Source: Onishia niordana (GTDB taxonomy: Bacteria > Pseudomonadota > Gammaproteobacteria > Pseudomonadales > Halomonadaceae). Taken from it: a DNA stretch of 64,000 nucleotides. The translations under genes and the position numbers were made by a program. The first letter of the stretch is position 1. Each line of letters starts with the position of its first letter. The notes below the pieces were generated by a model. That model saw nothing but the letters and a program-made list of their open reading frames with translations, made no database searches and was not told the DNA's origin. The stretch spans positions 1-64,000 of the forward strand of contig NZ_SDSD01000008.1 of NCBI RefSeq assembly GCF_004798965.1. Direction: 5' to 3'. Shown one piece after another: positions 8,979 through 17,790 of this stretch.

Positions 8979-9650
8979 TCAGCGTAAAAACCAGGTGCCA
9001 TGATGAAGGATGCCCATCAGCACCGGCCAGGGAGGCAACCAGGGCGAGAGCCCCGCGGCCAACAGCAGCATCAGCACCGAGTTGCCGGGCTCGCGCAGGT
9101 CGCAGAGCTTGAGTGCTGTGCCAAAGGAGCGCTTGAGCCGCCCGCCCATCAGATCGACGCTGTATAACTCGTCGAGCAGCAGGTGGATCACGCTACCCAG
9201 CCACAGCGCCAGCCCCTGCAGCCAGGCGATCTCGGCATCCTGAGCAAACAGCCGGTAGCTCAGCGCCGTGGTGATCAGCGCGCATAGGCCACTGGCCAGT
9301 AGCGAATGCCAGATCCCCCGGTGCACGGTGAAGCGTTTGAAGACCGCTCCCGCCAAATAGCGCACGCCCAGATAGAGCCCGCCGCACGCCACCACCAGCT
9401 GCCCCGGGGAAAGGCGGGCCTGCAGCATCAGGACACCGACGATTACCGCAAATACCGCGAAGAGGTTGAAGATCAGGCGGATCGCCTTGGAATGATCGGA
9501 GTCGATATCCGGCAGGATGCCGCCAAAGGTCACCAGGGCGGCCAGCGGTGCGGCATCGGCCATGCTCCACCAGCCGGCCTGCCAGCCACTGATGGCCGCC
9601 AGAGCGCCGCCGGCGGCGGCCACGCTGATGTGAGTTGAAAAATTGGCCAT
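8979..9650 (-). CDS. YdjM-like inner-membrane metal-dependent hydrolase
   Basis: Membrane protein of the YdjM / LexA-binding metal-dependent hydrolase family (DUF457), 223 aa. Family marks are the N-terminal NFSTHISVAAAGGA, GGILPDIDSDHSK (acidic metal-binding cluster), HRGIWHSLLA, and WLGSVIHLLLDELYSVDLMGGRLKR split over several lines of the fold. About five hydrophobic helices are visible. The enzymatic substrate is not known for this family. It converges with dctD, with 82 bp between the stop codons. Confidence 0.75.
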   Translation of the reverse strand: MANFSTHISVAAAGGALAAISGWQAGWWSMADAAPLAALVTFGGILPDIDSDHSKAIRLIFNLFAVFAVIVGVLMLQARLSPGQLVVACGGLYLGVRYLAGAVFKRFTVHRGIWHSLLASGLCALITTALSYRLFAQDAEIAWLQGLALWLGSVIHLLLDELYSVDLMGGRLKRSFGTALKLCDLREPGNSVLMLLLAAGLSPWLPPWPVLMGILHHGTWFLR

Positions 9651-9746
9651 GCCCGGGACTCAACCACTGGATAGAAAACCAGATTATCGCCCGCCTTGGC
9701 ATGAAAAAACAACGACTTGGCTTTACCCGATGTCCAGAAAGCGTGC

Positions 9747-10292
9747 TTATCCCAGCGCTTCGCTCAAATAGTCGTCCTTCAGCTTGACGTAATTGCCCGC
9801 GGTATAGCGAAAGAAGGCATGCTCGCTATCCTTGAGCGGGCGCAGCGCCTTGGCCGGGCTGCCGCCATAGACGAAGCCGCTCTCCAGGCGCTTGCCCGGC
9901 GTGACCAGAGCACCGGCGGCGATGATCACTTCATCCTCGACCACGGCGCCATCCATGACGGTCGCGCCCATGCCCACCAGAATCCGGTTGCCGAGTGTGC
10001 AACCGTGCAGGATCGCCTTGTGGCCGATGGTCACGTCCTCGCCGATGGTCAGCGGGTGACCGCCAGGATTGAAGTCGCTGGCGTGGGTGATATGCAGCAC
10101 GCTGCCATCCTGAACGCTGGTGCGCGCACCGATACGGATGCGGTGCATGTCACCGCGCACCACCGCCATCGGCCAGACCGAGCAATCATCCCCCAGCTCA
10201 ACGTCACCCAACACCACACAGGCCGGGTCGATATAAACCCGCTCGCCAAGATGCGGGGTATGGCCCTTATGCGTTCTCAGACCGTCTTGCAT
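9747..10292 (-). CDS. Gamma-carbonic-anhydrase-like hexapeptide protein
   Basis: Left-handed beta-helix protein of the gamma-carbonic anhydrase / YrdA family, 181 aa. ATG 10292 is chosen because GGAGG lies 8 nt upstream. A longer open frame reaching 10412 has no such signal. Hexapeptide repeats fill residues about 15-150. Metal-ligand histidines are in SVLHITH and TIGHKAILHGC. Members bind zinc or iron, and some are active carbonic anhydrases while others only bind metal, so the activity is uncertain. It is monocistronic on the minus strand. Confidence 0.82.
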   Translation of the reverse strand: MQDGLRTHKGHTPHLGERVYIDPACVVLGDVELGDDCSVWPMAVVRGDMHRIRIGARTSVQDGSVLHITHASDFNPGGHPLTIGEDVTIGHKAILHGCTLGNRILVGMGATVMDGAVVEDEVIIAAGALVTPGKRLESGFVYGGSPAKALRPLKDSEHAFFRYTAGNYVKLKDDYLSEALG

Positions 10293-10472
10293 GTACCTAT
10301 CCTCCGTTATCTCTGGCTCGAGCGGCGGGCCACACCCGCCACCGACGTCACCTTCACCGTTCAATGTTCCCATCCTAGCGGGGCTTGCCGCCTCGCCGCT
10401 ATCAGCGCCCATGGCACGCTACATAAAGCGCACCCAAGGCTGATGCACGAGGCGGGCAACGGGCTAGATGAA

Positions 10473-11813
10473 CTAGATCAACCCTGACGCCAGCACCACC
10501 ACCACCAGCGGGATCGACACATAGCGCACCAGTGCCTGCCACAGACGAAAGCCATTGGGCCCGGCATCCAGCGCTCGCAGGGCGGTGTCGCGAGGCATCA
10601 CCCAGGCGGCGAAGATGGCGATCAAGAGACCGCCCACCGGCAGGAAGAGATCGGTGGGCACGGTGGTGACCAGATCGAAGAAGTTCATGTCACCGATCCA
10701 GTCGACATCGGCCATGGTCGAGAAGGACAGCACCGACAGCAGACCCACGACCCATACCGCCACGCCAATGATCGCCGCGGCCTGGCCGCGCTTCAGCCCC
10801 AATCCCTGCAGACCCGCCACCATCGGCTCGGCGAGGTTGATCGAGGACGTCCAGGTGGCCAGCAGCAACAGCAGGAAGAAGATCGAGAGCCAGATCGAGC
10901 CACCAGGCAGCTCGGCGAAGGCGATCGGCAGCGTCACGAACATGAGCCCCGGGCCCTCGCCCGGGTCCATGCCCTGAGAGAACACCACCGAGAAGATGGC
11001 GATACCGGCAAGCAATGCCACCAGCACATCGAGCACCGCCACCGCGGCGGCGGCCCTCGGTAGGCTCTGGTGATCGGGCATGTAGGCGCCATAGGCCATC
11101 AACGCACAGGCACCTACCGCCAGGGTAAAGAAGGCGTGGCCCATGGCGTTGAGCACTACCTCAATGGTGATGGCGGCAGGGTTGGGCGTGAACAGCCAGG
11201 CAAGCGCTGGGCCGAAACCATCGGTGGTCGCCGCATAGCCCGCCAGCACGATCAACAGCAGATAAAGCATCGGCATCAGCAGGTTATTGAGCTTCTCCAG
11301 GCCATCGGAGACACCGCCGGCCACCACCGTCATGGTCAGCAGCATGAACAGGGTGTGGTTGAAGGTCATGCGCAGCGGATCGGCGAGGAAGGCATCGAAC
11401 ATGCCGCCGACCTCGGGTGGCGTCATGCCGGCAAAGTTACCGCTGAGCGATTCGACCAGATACTCGATCGACCAACCCGAGACCACCGAGTAGAAGGACA
11501 GGATCAAGAACACCGTCAGTGCGCCGAACAGCCCAAGCCAACGCCAATGCGGCGAGCGGCCGGCAGACATCGCCAGATGCGCCAGCGACTGAGAAGGACT
11601 GCGCCGTCCGGCGCGACCGACCAGGATCTCGGCCATCATCACCGGCAGCCCCAACAGCAGCACGAAGGCCACGTAGAGCAGCAGGAAGGCGGAGCCGCCG
11701 TTCTCGCCGGTCATATAAGGGAATCGCCAGATATTACCCAGGCCCACCGCCGCACCTGTCACGGCGAGGATGAAGGCGCGCCGAGTCGTCCAGCGTTCCA
11801 GTGTCTCGTTCAT
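10473..11813 (-). CDS. Sodium-dependent NSS/SNF-family transporter
   Basis: Neurotransmitter:sodium symporter family (SNF) permease, 446 aa, with about 11 membrane segments as in short bacterial members. Signature blocks are the N-terminal TTRRAFILAVTGAAVGLGNIW and RFPYMTGENGGSAFLLLY (sodium and substrate site in TM1), GWSIEYLVESL, and the TM6-TM8 region FFTLAVGACALMAYGAYM. Such proteins import amino acids or related solutes with Na+. The substrate is not predictable here. AAGGA precedes the ATG. It is divergent from prlC across about 240 bp. Confidence 0.85.
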   Translation of the reverse strand: MNETLERWTTRRAFILAVTGAAVGLGNIWRFPYMTGENGGSAFLLLYVAFVLLLGLPVMMAEILVGRAGRRSPSQSLAHLAMSAGRSPHWRWLGLFGALTVFLILSFYSVVSGWSIEYLVESLSGNFAGMTPPEVGGMFDAFLADPLRMTFNHTLFMLLTMTVVAGGVSDGLEKLNNLLMPMLYLLLIVLAGYAATTDGFGPALAWLFTPNPAAITIEVVLNAMGHAFFTLAVGACALMAYGAYMPDHQSLPRAAAAVAVLDVLVALLAGIAIFSVVFSQGMDPGEGPGLMFVTLPIAFAELPGGSIWLSIFFLLLLLATWTSSINLAEPMVAGLQGLGLKRGQAAAIIGVAVWVVGLLSVLSFSTMADVDWIGDMNFFDLVTTVPTDLFLPVGGLLIAIFAAWVMPRDTALRALDAGPNGFRLWQALVRYVSIPLVVVVLASGLI

Positions 11814-12056
11814 CGAATCAATTCCTTAAGCTGCGCACATCGCAAGGGACCAAGAAGCCGCAAGCCTAGCAGGCCCGCCACGGTGGGCCAATCGAGCCCG
11901 CCAACGCCGCGGCCGCCATGACGCCTTGCTGTCGCATTGAAACCGCTGGCGGTCGCCTCCATCTAAGGCAACAATCACGTCAGATTGACGCCAAGGCGTC
12001 ACCCGGACTTCACCCGGGCGTTCGCGACCGCGACGCCCCTTTCCACGAGGCTGACC

Positions 12057-14120
12057 ATGTCCCGCCACCCGCAGGCCCACAATCCGCTGCTCGAGACACA
12101 TACCCTGCCGCCCTTCGACGCGATCGAGCCCGAACACGTGGTGCCGGCCATCGAGACATTGCTTGCCGACAACCGTGTTGCCATCGAGGAGCTGGTCGCT
12201 CACGCCGAGCACCAGACGCCGACCTGGGAGAGCCTTGCTGCACCGCTGGAGGCCCTCAATGACCGCCTGTCGCAGGCCTGGTCGCCGGTCTCGCACCTGA
12301 ATGGCACCATGAATTCCCCGGCCCTGCGCGAGGCCTATCAAGCCTGTATTGGCAAGTTGTCCGAGTACAGCACCTGGCTTGGCCAGCACGCGGGCCTGTT
12401 CCGCGCCTTCCAGGCACTCCGGCAGTCACCGGCCTTCGGCGATCTCAGCGAGGCCCAGCAGCGCAGCATCGACAACACCCTGCGCGACTTCCGCCTGGCC
12501 GGGGTCGACCTGCCCGAGGCCCAGAAGCGCCGCTATGGCGAGATCCAGGCGCGACTCTCCGAGCTTGCCAACACCTATTCCAACCAGCTGCTGGATGCCA
12601 CCCAGGCCTGGCACAAGGACATCGTCGACGAAGACGCCCTGGCCGGCCTGCCGCAAAGCGCGCGGGAGACCCTCAAGGCCAACGCCGAGGCCAAGGGCAT
12701 CGAGGGCTATCGCATCACCCTGGACTTTCCGAGCTTCTTCCCGGTGATGACCCATGCCCAAGATCGCAGCCTACGCGAAGAGGTCTACACCGCCTTCGTC
12801 ACCCGCGCCTCCGATGTGGGGCCCAATGCCTCCGAGTTCGACAACGCCCCGGTGATGGAAGAGACCCTGGCGCTGCGCCATGAGCTTGCCGAGCTGCTGG
12901 GTTTCGCCACCTACGCCGACTATTCGCTGACCACCAAGATGGCCAATGGCCCGACCCAGGTCATCGGCTTCCTCGAGGATCTGGCCGCCCGCGCCGTGCC
13001 CCAGGCCCGCGAGGAATACGCCGAGCTCGAGACCTTCGCCCGCGAGTCACTGTCCATGACCGAGCTGGCGCCCTGGGATGTGGGCTATGTAAGTGAGAAG
13101 CTGCGCGAAACCCGTTACGCCATCTCCGATGAGCAGCTGCGCCCCTACTTCCCGGCCCCCCAGGTGGTGGATGGCCTGTTCAAGGTGGTCGAACGGCTCT
13201 ACAACGTGCGCTTCGAGGAAGACGAGAAAGCCCCGCGCTACCATCAGGACGTGCGCTACTTCACTATCCTCGAGAACGACGAACCGATCGCCGGCTTCTA
13301 TCTGGATCTCTACGCCCGTGAAGGCAAACGCGGCGGCGCCTGGATGGATGAATGCCGAGTACGGCGTCAGACCGACCACGGCGTGCAGTTACCGGTGGCC
13401 TATCTGACCTGCAACTTCACGCGCCCGGTCGGCGACAAGCCCGCGCTCTTGACCCATGACGAGGTCACCACCCTCTTCCATGAGTTCGGCCACGGCCTGC
13501 ACCACATGCTGACCCGCCAGACCGTTGCCGATATTTCCGGCATCAACGGCGTGGCCTGGGACGCGGTGGAGCTACCCAGCCAGTTCATGGAGAACTTCTG
13601 CTGGGAACGTGAGGGGCTAGACCTGATCGCCGGTCACGTCGACAGCGGCGAGCCGCTTCCTGAGGAACTGTTCGACAAGCTCATCGCCGCCAAGAACTTT
13701 CAGTCGGCGATGGGCATGGCGCGCCAGATCGAATTCTCACTGTTCGACTTCCGCCTGCATCACGAACTCAAGACTCCCAGCGCCGCCGACATTCAGACGC
13801 TGCTCGACGAGGTGCGCGATCAGGTCGCGGTGGTACCCAGGGCCTCCTTCAATCGCTTCCAGAATAGCTTCGGCCACATCTTCGCCGGTGGCTACGCGGC
13901 GGGCTACTACAGTTACAAGTGGGCCGAGGTGTTGTCCGCCGATGCCTGGAGTGCCTTCGAGGAAGCCGGTATCTTCGACCCAGAAACCGGGCGGCGCTTT
14001 CGCACCGAGATCCTCGAGCAAGGCGGCTCCAAGGATGCCGCCGTGCTATTCGAGGCCTTTCGTGGTCGCGAACCGAGCATCGAACCGCTGCTTCGCCATT
14101 GCGGCATTCGTGCCGCCTGA
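12057..14120 (+). CDS. prlC: Oligopeptidase A (M3 metallopeptidase)
   Basis: Cytosolic zinc metallopeptidase that degrades short peptides, including cleaved signal peptides, 687 aa. ATG 12057 has GAGG just upstream and gives the family N-terminus NPLLETHTLPPFDAIEPEHV; a TTG further upstream would add 24 non-conserved residues. The zinc motif is HEFGH at residues 475-479 (FHEFGHGLHHML), with the downstream glutamate in VELPSQFMENF. The C-terminal GYAAGYYSYKWAEVLSAD block is also typical. The downstream yheV-like gene, 47 bp away, is a common partner in related gammaproteobacteria. Confidence 0.95.
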   Translation: MSRHPQAHNPLLETHTLPPFDAIEPEHVVPAIETLLADNRVAIEELVAHAEHQTPTWESLAAPLEALNDRLSQAWSPVSHLNGTMNSPALREAYQACIGKLSEYSTWLGQHAGLFRAFQALRQSPAFGDLSEAQQRSIDNTLRDFRLAGVDLPEAQKRRYGEIQARLSELANTYSNQLLDATQAWHKDIVDEDALAGLPQSARETLKANAEAKGIEGYRITLDFPSFFPVMTHAQDRSLREEVYTAFVTRASDVGPNASEFDNAPVMEETLALRHELAELLGFATYADYSLTTKMANGPTQVIGFLEDLAARAVPQAREEYAELETFARESLSMTELAPWDVGYVSEKLRETRYAISDEQLRPYFPAPQVVDGLFKVVERLYNVRFEEDEKAPRYHQDVRYFTILENDEPIAGFYLDLYAREGKRGGAWMDECRVRRQTDHGVQLPVAYLTCNFTRPVGDKPALLTHDEVTTLFHEFGHGLHHMLTRQTVADISGINGVAWDAVELPSQFMENFCWEREGLDLIAGHVDSGEPLPEELFDKLIAAKNFQSAMGMARQIEFSLFDFRLHHELKTPSAADIQTLLDEVRDQVAVVPRASFNRFQNSFGHIFAGGYAAGYYSYKWAEVLSADAWSAFEEAGIFDPETGRRFRTEILEQGGSKDAAVLFEAFRGREPSIEPLLRHCGIRAA

Positions 14121-14167
14121 GGCGTCAAGCGACAAGCGCCTGACCCAACAACCGACCAGGAGATATC

Positions 14168-14410
14168 ATGTCCGCCACCAAACGCTTCATCGCCGGCGTC
14201 GTTTGCCCCCGCTGCGCGGCCATGGACCGGGTGCGCAGCTGGGAACAGAACGGCATCCGCTATCGTGACTGCGTGAGCTGCGACTTCTTCGAACAGCTAC
14301 CCATCGACGACGACGGGATCCCCGAGATGGAGACGCGGGTCAATCAGGTCCGCGAGGAACAGAAGCAACAGGACGTACAGACGGTCAAGATCCTCGACCC
14401 CAAGGGCTAA
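14168..14410 (+). CDS. yheV: YheV-family zinc-ribbon protein
   Basis: Small putative metal-binding protein, 80 aa. Two CxxC pairs (Cys13/Cys16 in CPRC and Cys35/Cys38 in CVSC) form a zinc ribbon, followed by an acidic tail. AGGAG lies 6 nt upstream of the start. It is carried in an apparent operon behind prlC, the arrangement that defines this family. Its molecular function is unknown. Confidence 0.82.
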   Translation: MSATKRFIAGVVCPRCAAMDRVRSWEQNGIRYRDCVSCDFFEQLPIDDDGIPEMETRVNQVREEQKQQDVQTVKILDPKG

Positions 14411-14438
14411 CTCCATGGCCGTCCCGCGAACGCTCAGA

Positions 14439-14456
14439 CACCCGCCACGGCGGGTG
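14439..14456 (+). terminator. Hairpin after prlC-yheV
   Basis: CACCCGCC/GGCGGGTG inverted repeat (7 bp with a 4-nt loop or 8 bp with a 2-nt loop), 28 bp after the yheV stop. CTTGAATTGC follows, so the T-tract is poor. It probably ends the prlC-yheV transcript, perhaps inefficiently. Confidence 0.45.
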
Positions 14457-14551
14457 CTTGAATTGCTAGGTTTGTCGGCACTGGTGCCATCACCCGGAAA
14501 AACACATCCGTCTGACAGGTCAGCCACCTAGAGAGAAGACGGCCCCCACTA

Positions 14552-15613
14552 TCAATCAGGCAAAAGCGCCTCGATGCCGTCCACCTGACCGCACCGGTCC
14601 GGCGTATAGCCAGGCAGCTCGGCCACCTCCGCCTGAAATGCCTCGCCCTCGAGCACCCGACACAGCGCCTGAAGCTTGGGTTCGGCGAGGCTGCGCCGAT
14701 GGCAGATCAACAGATAATCCTCCAGGGCCAGTGGCACAAAATCCAAGCCGAAACGCTGCGCTGCTGCTTCTACCCCGAAGCCTACGTCCGCCATGTCAGC
14801 GGCGACATAGGCCGCCACCGCCGAGTGGGTGTATTCCTCGAGCTCATAGCCACGAATACCCGCGGGTGACAGGCCGGCCTCCGCGAGCAGCCCATCCAAC
14901 AGTGCCCGCGTCCCCGAGGTCGCCTGGCGATTGATGAAGCGCGCCTCCCCGCGTGCCAGGTCGGCGAGCCCTCCGATGCCCAACGGGTTACCCGACACGA
15001 CCATCAACCCTTGGCGACGGGTGCTGAAGCGCAAAGCGCGATAGCTCCTGGGCTTCAGCAAGTTTCGGTACTCCCGGCTAACCCGCTGGCCGACCTCGCC
15101 GTGCGGCAGGTGGAAGCCGGCTAGGTCACAGGCACCGCGATGCAGCGCCGCCAGGGCCTCACGAGGGCTGCAGTATTGCAGGTCGAGGCGCAGCTCATGG
15201 AGGTGCTTGGGCAGCAGCTCGACGGCATAGCCATGGCTGGCATAAAGGCGCAGCACCGGCTTCACCCCCTCCAGGGTCTGCTGGATGGCCAGGTTGAGTT
15301 CCGAGCCAAGACTCTCCAGCTGCGGCCCCAGCCTCGCAATCACCCGCTGCTCGGCCCACAACAGCTTCTCGCCCAGCGCCGACAGCCGGGCTCCCCGCCC
15401 TCGCTCGAGATCGACCAGGGCGATGCCGAAGAAATCTTCCCACTTGTTGAGCAGGTTCCAAGCGTGGCGATAGGAGATGCCCACCGTCTTAGCGGCCTGG
15501 GTCAGCTTGCCGTGGCGATGCACCGCCTCGAGCAGCGTGAAGAGTTTGTCATCGAGCTGGTTACCGGCTTCGTCGCTGAAGTACCAGGCGGGGGTAATCT
15601 GGATATGCTTCAT
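14552..15613 (-). CDS. ModE-like HTH plus molybdate-binding-like domain regulator
   Basis: One-component regulator, 353 aa. The N-terminal winged helix (about residues 20-100) is ModE/LysR-like: LFTLLEAVHRHGKLTQAAK, GISYRHAWNLLNKWE and the wing region LERGRGARLSALG. The rest (about 115-340) is a periplasmic-binding-protein-like fold of the COG1910 type, with FINRQATSGTRALLD as the clearest motif. Such proteins are thought to sense molybdate, tungstate or a related ligand. It is divergent from the Fds formate dehydrogenase operon, whose FdsA needs a molybdenum cofactor, so it is the likely regulator of that operon. No good Shine-Dalgarno precedes its ATG. Confidence 0.8.
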   Translation of the reverse strand: MKHIQITPAWYFSDEAGNQLDDKLFTLLEAVHRHGKLTQAAKTVGISYRHAWNLLNKWEDFFGIALVDLERGRGARLSALGEKLLWAEQRVIARLGPQLESLGSELNLAIQQTLEGVKPVLRLYASHGYAVELLPKHLHELRLDLQYCSPREALAALHRGACDLAGFHLPHGEVGQRVSREYRNLLKPRSYRALRFSTRRQGLMVVSGNPLGIGGLADLARGEARFINRQATSGTRALLDGLLAEAGLSPAGIRGYELEEYTHSAVAAYVAADMADVGFGVEAAAQRFGLDFVPLALEDYLLICHRRSLAEPKLQALCRVLEGEAFQAEVAELPGYTPDRCGQVDGIEALLPD

Positions 15614-15742
15614 GTGAAGTAAGTTTCATATTTTGCCATCGAGACGCCGATGCTAGCTTTAAAGGGACCGTGACGCACGCCATTTTCTACATATGAACAA
15701 TCGTGCATAACTAGCCAGAAGCACAACAAATGAGGGGACTCG
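15614..15742. promoter_or_regulatory. Divergent promoter region, regulator / fds operon
   Basis: 129 bp between the regulator start and fdsG, AT-richer than the flanking genes. It must hold both promoters. I could not pick convincing -35/-10 pairs or a clear ModE-type palindrome. Imperfect symmetry (ATGTGAAGTAAGTTTCAT at 15612-15629) overlaps the regulator start and could be a weak operator. Confidence 0.4.
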
Positions 15743-16237
15743 ATGAGTGATTCCCGTGAGTGGACACCGCAGTCGATTCAGACCGAGATCGACGCCCTGA
15801 AGCACAAACCCGGTGCATTACTGCCGATTCTCCATGCTATCCAGGACCGCGTCGGCTTCGTGCCCGAGGGAGCGGTGCCGATCATCGCCGAGTCCCTGGG
15901 CCTGACCCGTGCCGAGGTGCACGGCGTGATCAGCTTCTACCACCACTTCCGGACCTCGCCGCCGGGCCGCCATGTGGTCCAGGTCTGCCGCGCCGAGGCC
16001 TGCCAGGCCGTAGGCGCACGCACCCTGGAAACCCACGCCAAGGAAAGCCTCGGCATCGACTACCACCAGACCACGGCCGACCGCGAGATCACCCTGGAAG
16101 CGGTTTACTGCCTGGGCAACTGCGCCTGTGGCCCCTCGCTGCGCATCAATGACGAGATCCGAGGCCGGGTCACGCCCGAATCCTTCGACGCCTTGGTCGA
16201 CGAACTATGCACCCAGCCATTGGAGTTGATCGGATGA
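15743..16237 (+). CDS. fdsG: Formate dehydrogenase gamma subunit (NuoE-like)
   Basis: Gamma subunit of soluble NAD+-dependent formate dehydrogenase, 164 aa, homologous to NuoE of complex I. It carries one [2Fe-2S] cluster with thioredoxin-like ligands: C in VCRAEAC and the later CLGNCACGPS. It pairs with FdsB to pass electrons to NAD+. GAGGGG lies 5 nt before the ATG. It is the first gene of the five-gene operon, and its TGA overlaps the fdsB ATG (ATGA). Confidence 0.92.
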   Translation: MSDSREWTPQSIQTEIDALKHKPGALLPILHAIQDRVGFVPEGAVPIIAESLGLTRAEVHGVISFYHHFRTSPPGRHVVQVCRAEACQAVGARTLETHAKESLGIDYHQTTADREITLEAVYCLGNCACGPSLRINDEIRGRVTPESFDALVDELCTQPLELIG

Positions 16238-17790
16238 GCGTTCGCGTCTACGTCCCCCGCGACACCACCGCCCTCTCGCTGGGCGCCGACGCCGTGGCCG
16301 AGCGCCTGGAGCGCGAGGCAGACAACCGCGGCCTCGAGCTGACAGTCGTCCGCAACGGCTCACGCGGGCTTGCCTGGCTCGAGCCGCTGGTCGAGGTCGA
16401 AACCCCGGCCGGCCGCGTCGCCTATGGCCCCGTGGCGCCCACCGACGTGCCGGCGCTGCTCGATGCCGGCCTGCTCGAGGGCCGCGAGGATCACCCGCTG
16501 GCTCAGGGGCCGACCGAGGCGATTCCCTACCTGGAGCGCCAGCAGCGCCTGACCTTCGCCCGCATCGGCATCACCGACCCGCTGTCGATCGCCGACTACC
16601 TGGCCCATGACGGCTTTCGCGGCCTCGAGGCAGCGCTGGCCCGCGAGCCACAGGAGCTGGTCGAGGAGGTCAAGGCCTCGGGACTGCGCGGGCGTGGCGG
16701 TGCCGCCTTCCCCACCGGCATCAAGTGGCAGACGGTGCTCGACACCCCGGCGGACCAGAAGTACATCGTCTGCAACGCCGACGAGGGCGACTCCGGCACC
16801 TTCGCCGACCGCCTGATCATGGAGTGCGACCCCTATGTGCTGATCGAGGGCATGGCCATCGCCGGACTCGCCGTGGGGGCCACCCAGGGCTATATCTACC
16901 TGCGCTCCGAGTACCCGCTGGCCAAGGAGATCCTCGACGCCGCCATCGCGCGCGCCGAAACCGTCGGCTACCTGGGCGATGACCTGCGCGGCAGCGGCCA
17001 CGCCTTCCACCTGGAGGTGCGCCTGGGCGCCGGTGCCTATATATGCGGCGAAGAGACCTCACTGCTGGAGAGTCTCGAGGGCAAACGCGGCCTGGTGCGC
17101 TTCAAGCCGCCGCTACCGGCCATCGAGGGGCTGTTCGGCCGTCCCACCGTGGTCAACAACGTGCTGTCGCTGGCCGCCGTTCCCTACATTCTCGCCGAGG
17201 GCGCCCAGGCCTATGCCGATCACGGCATGGGTCGCTCCCGCGGCACCCTGGCGCTGCAGCTGGCCGGCAACGTCAGGCGCGGCGGCCTCGTGGAGCTGGC
17301 CTTCGGCACCACCCTGCGCACCCTGATGGAAGACTTCGGCGGCGGCACCGCCAGCGGCCGCCCGCTGCGCGCCGTGCAGGTCGGCGGCCCGCTGTGTGCC
17401 TACCTGCCCGAAAGCCAGTGGGACCTGCCGCTGGACTACGAGACCTTCAGCGAGGTCGGCGCCGGCGTCGGCCACGGCGGGGTGGTGATGTTCGACGACA
17501 GCGTCGACATGGCCGAACAGGCCCGCTTCACCATGGAGTTCTGCAAGGTGGAGTCCTGCGGCAAGTGCACGCCCTGCCGCATCGGCTCGACCCGCGGCGT
17601 GGAGGTCATCGAGCGCATCCGCGCAGGTGAGGACCGCGACGCCAACCTCGCATTGCTCGGCGAGCTCTGCGAAACCATGGAGGACGGTTCGCTGTGCGCC
17701 ATGGGCGGGATGACGCCCTTCCCAGTGCAGAGCGCCCTGAAACACTTCCCCGACGACTTCCAGCGTGCGCCGGAAGGAGACCGCTCATGA
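16234..17790 (+). CDS. fdsB: Formate dehydrogenase beta subunit (NuoF-like)
   Basis: NADH/FMN subunit of the soluble formate dehydrogenase, 518 aa. ATG 16234 has GGAG 8 nt upstream. Residues about 1-110 are thioredoxin-like, as in fused FdsB proteins. The NuoF part shows the FMN loop GLRGRGGAAFPTG, the NADH region GAGAYICGEETSLLESLEG and the [4Fe-4S] motif ESCGKCTPCRIGS near the end. It accepts electrons from FdsA and reduces NAD+. Both ends overlap neighbours by ATGA, consistent with stoichiometric subunit synthesis. Confidence 0.94.
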   Translation: MSVRVYVPRDTTALSLGADAVAERLEREADNRGLELTVVRNGSRGLAWLEPLVEVETPAGRVAYGPVAPTDVPALLDAGLLEGREDHPLAQGPTEAIPYLERQQRLTFARIGITDPLSIADYLAHDGFRGLEAALAREPQELVEEVKASGLRGRGGAAFPTGIKWQTVLDTPADQKYIVCNADEGDSGTFADRLIMECDPYVLIEGMAIAGLAVGATQGYIYLRSEYPLAKEILDAAIARAETVGYLGDDLRGSGHAFHLEVRLGAGAYICGEETSLLESLEGKRGLVRFKPPLPAIEGLFGRPTVVNNVLSLAAVPYILAEGAQAYADHGMGRSRGTLALQLAGNVRRGGLVELAFGTTLRTLMEDFGGGTASGRPLRAVQVGGPLCAYLPESQWDLPLDYETFSEVGAGVGHGGVVMFDDSVDMAEQARFTMEFCKVESCGKCTPCRIGSTRGVEVIERIRAGEDRDANLALLGELCETMEDGSLCAMGGMTPFPVQSALKHFPDDFQRAPEGDRS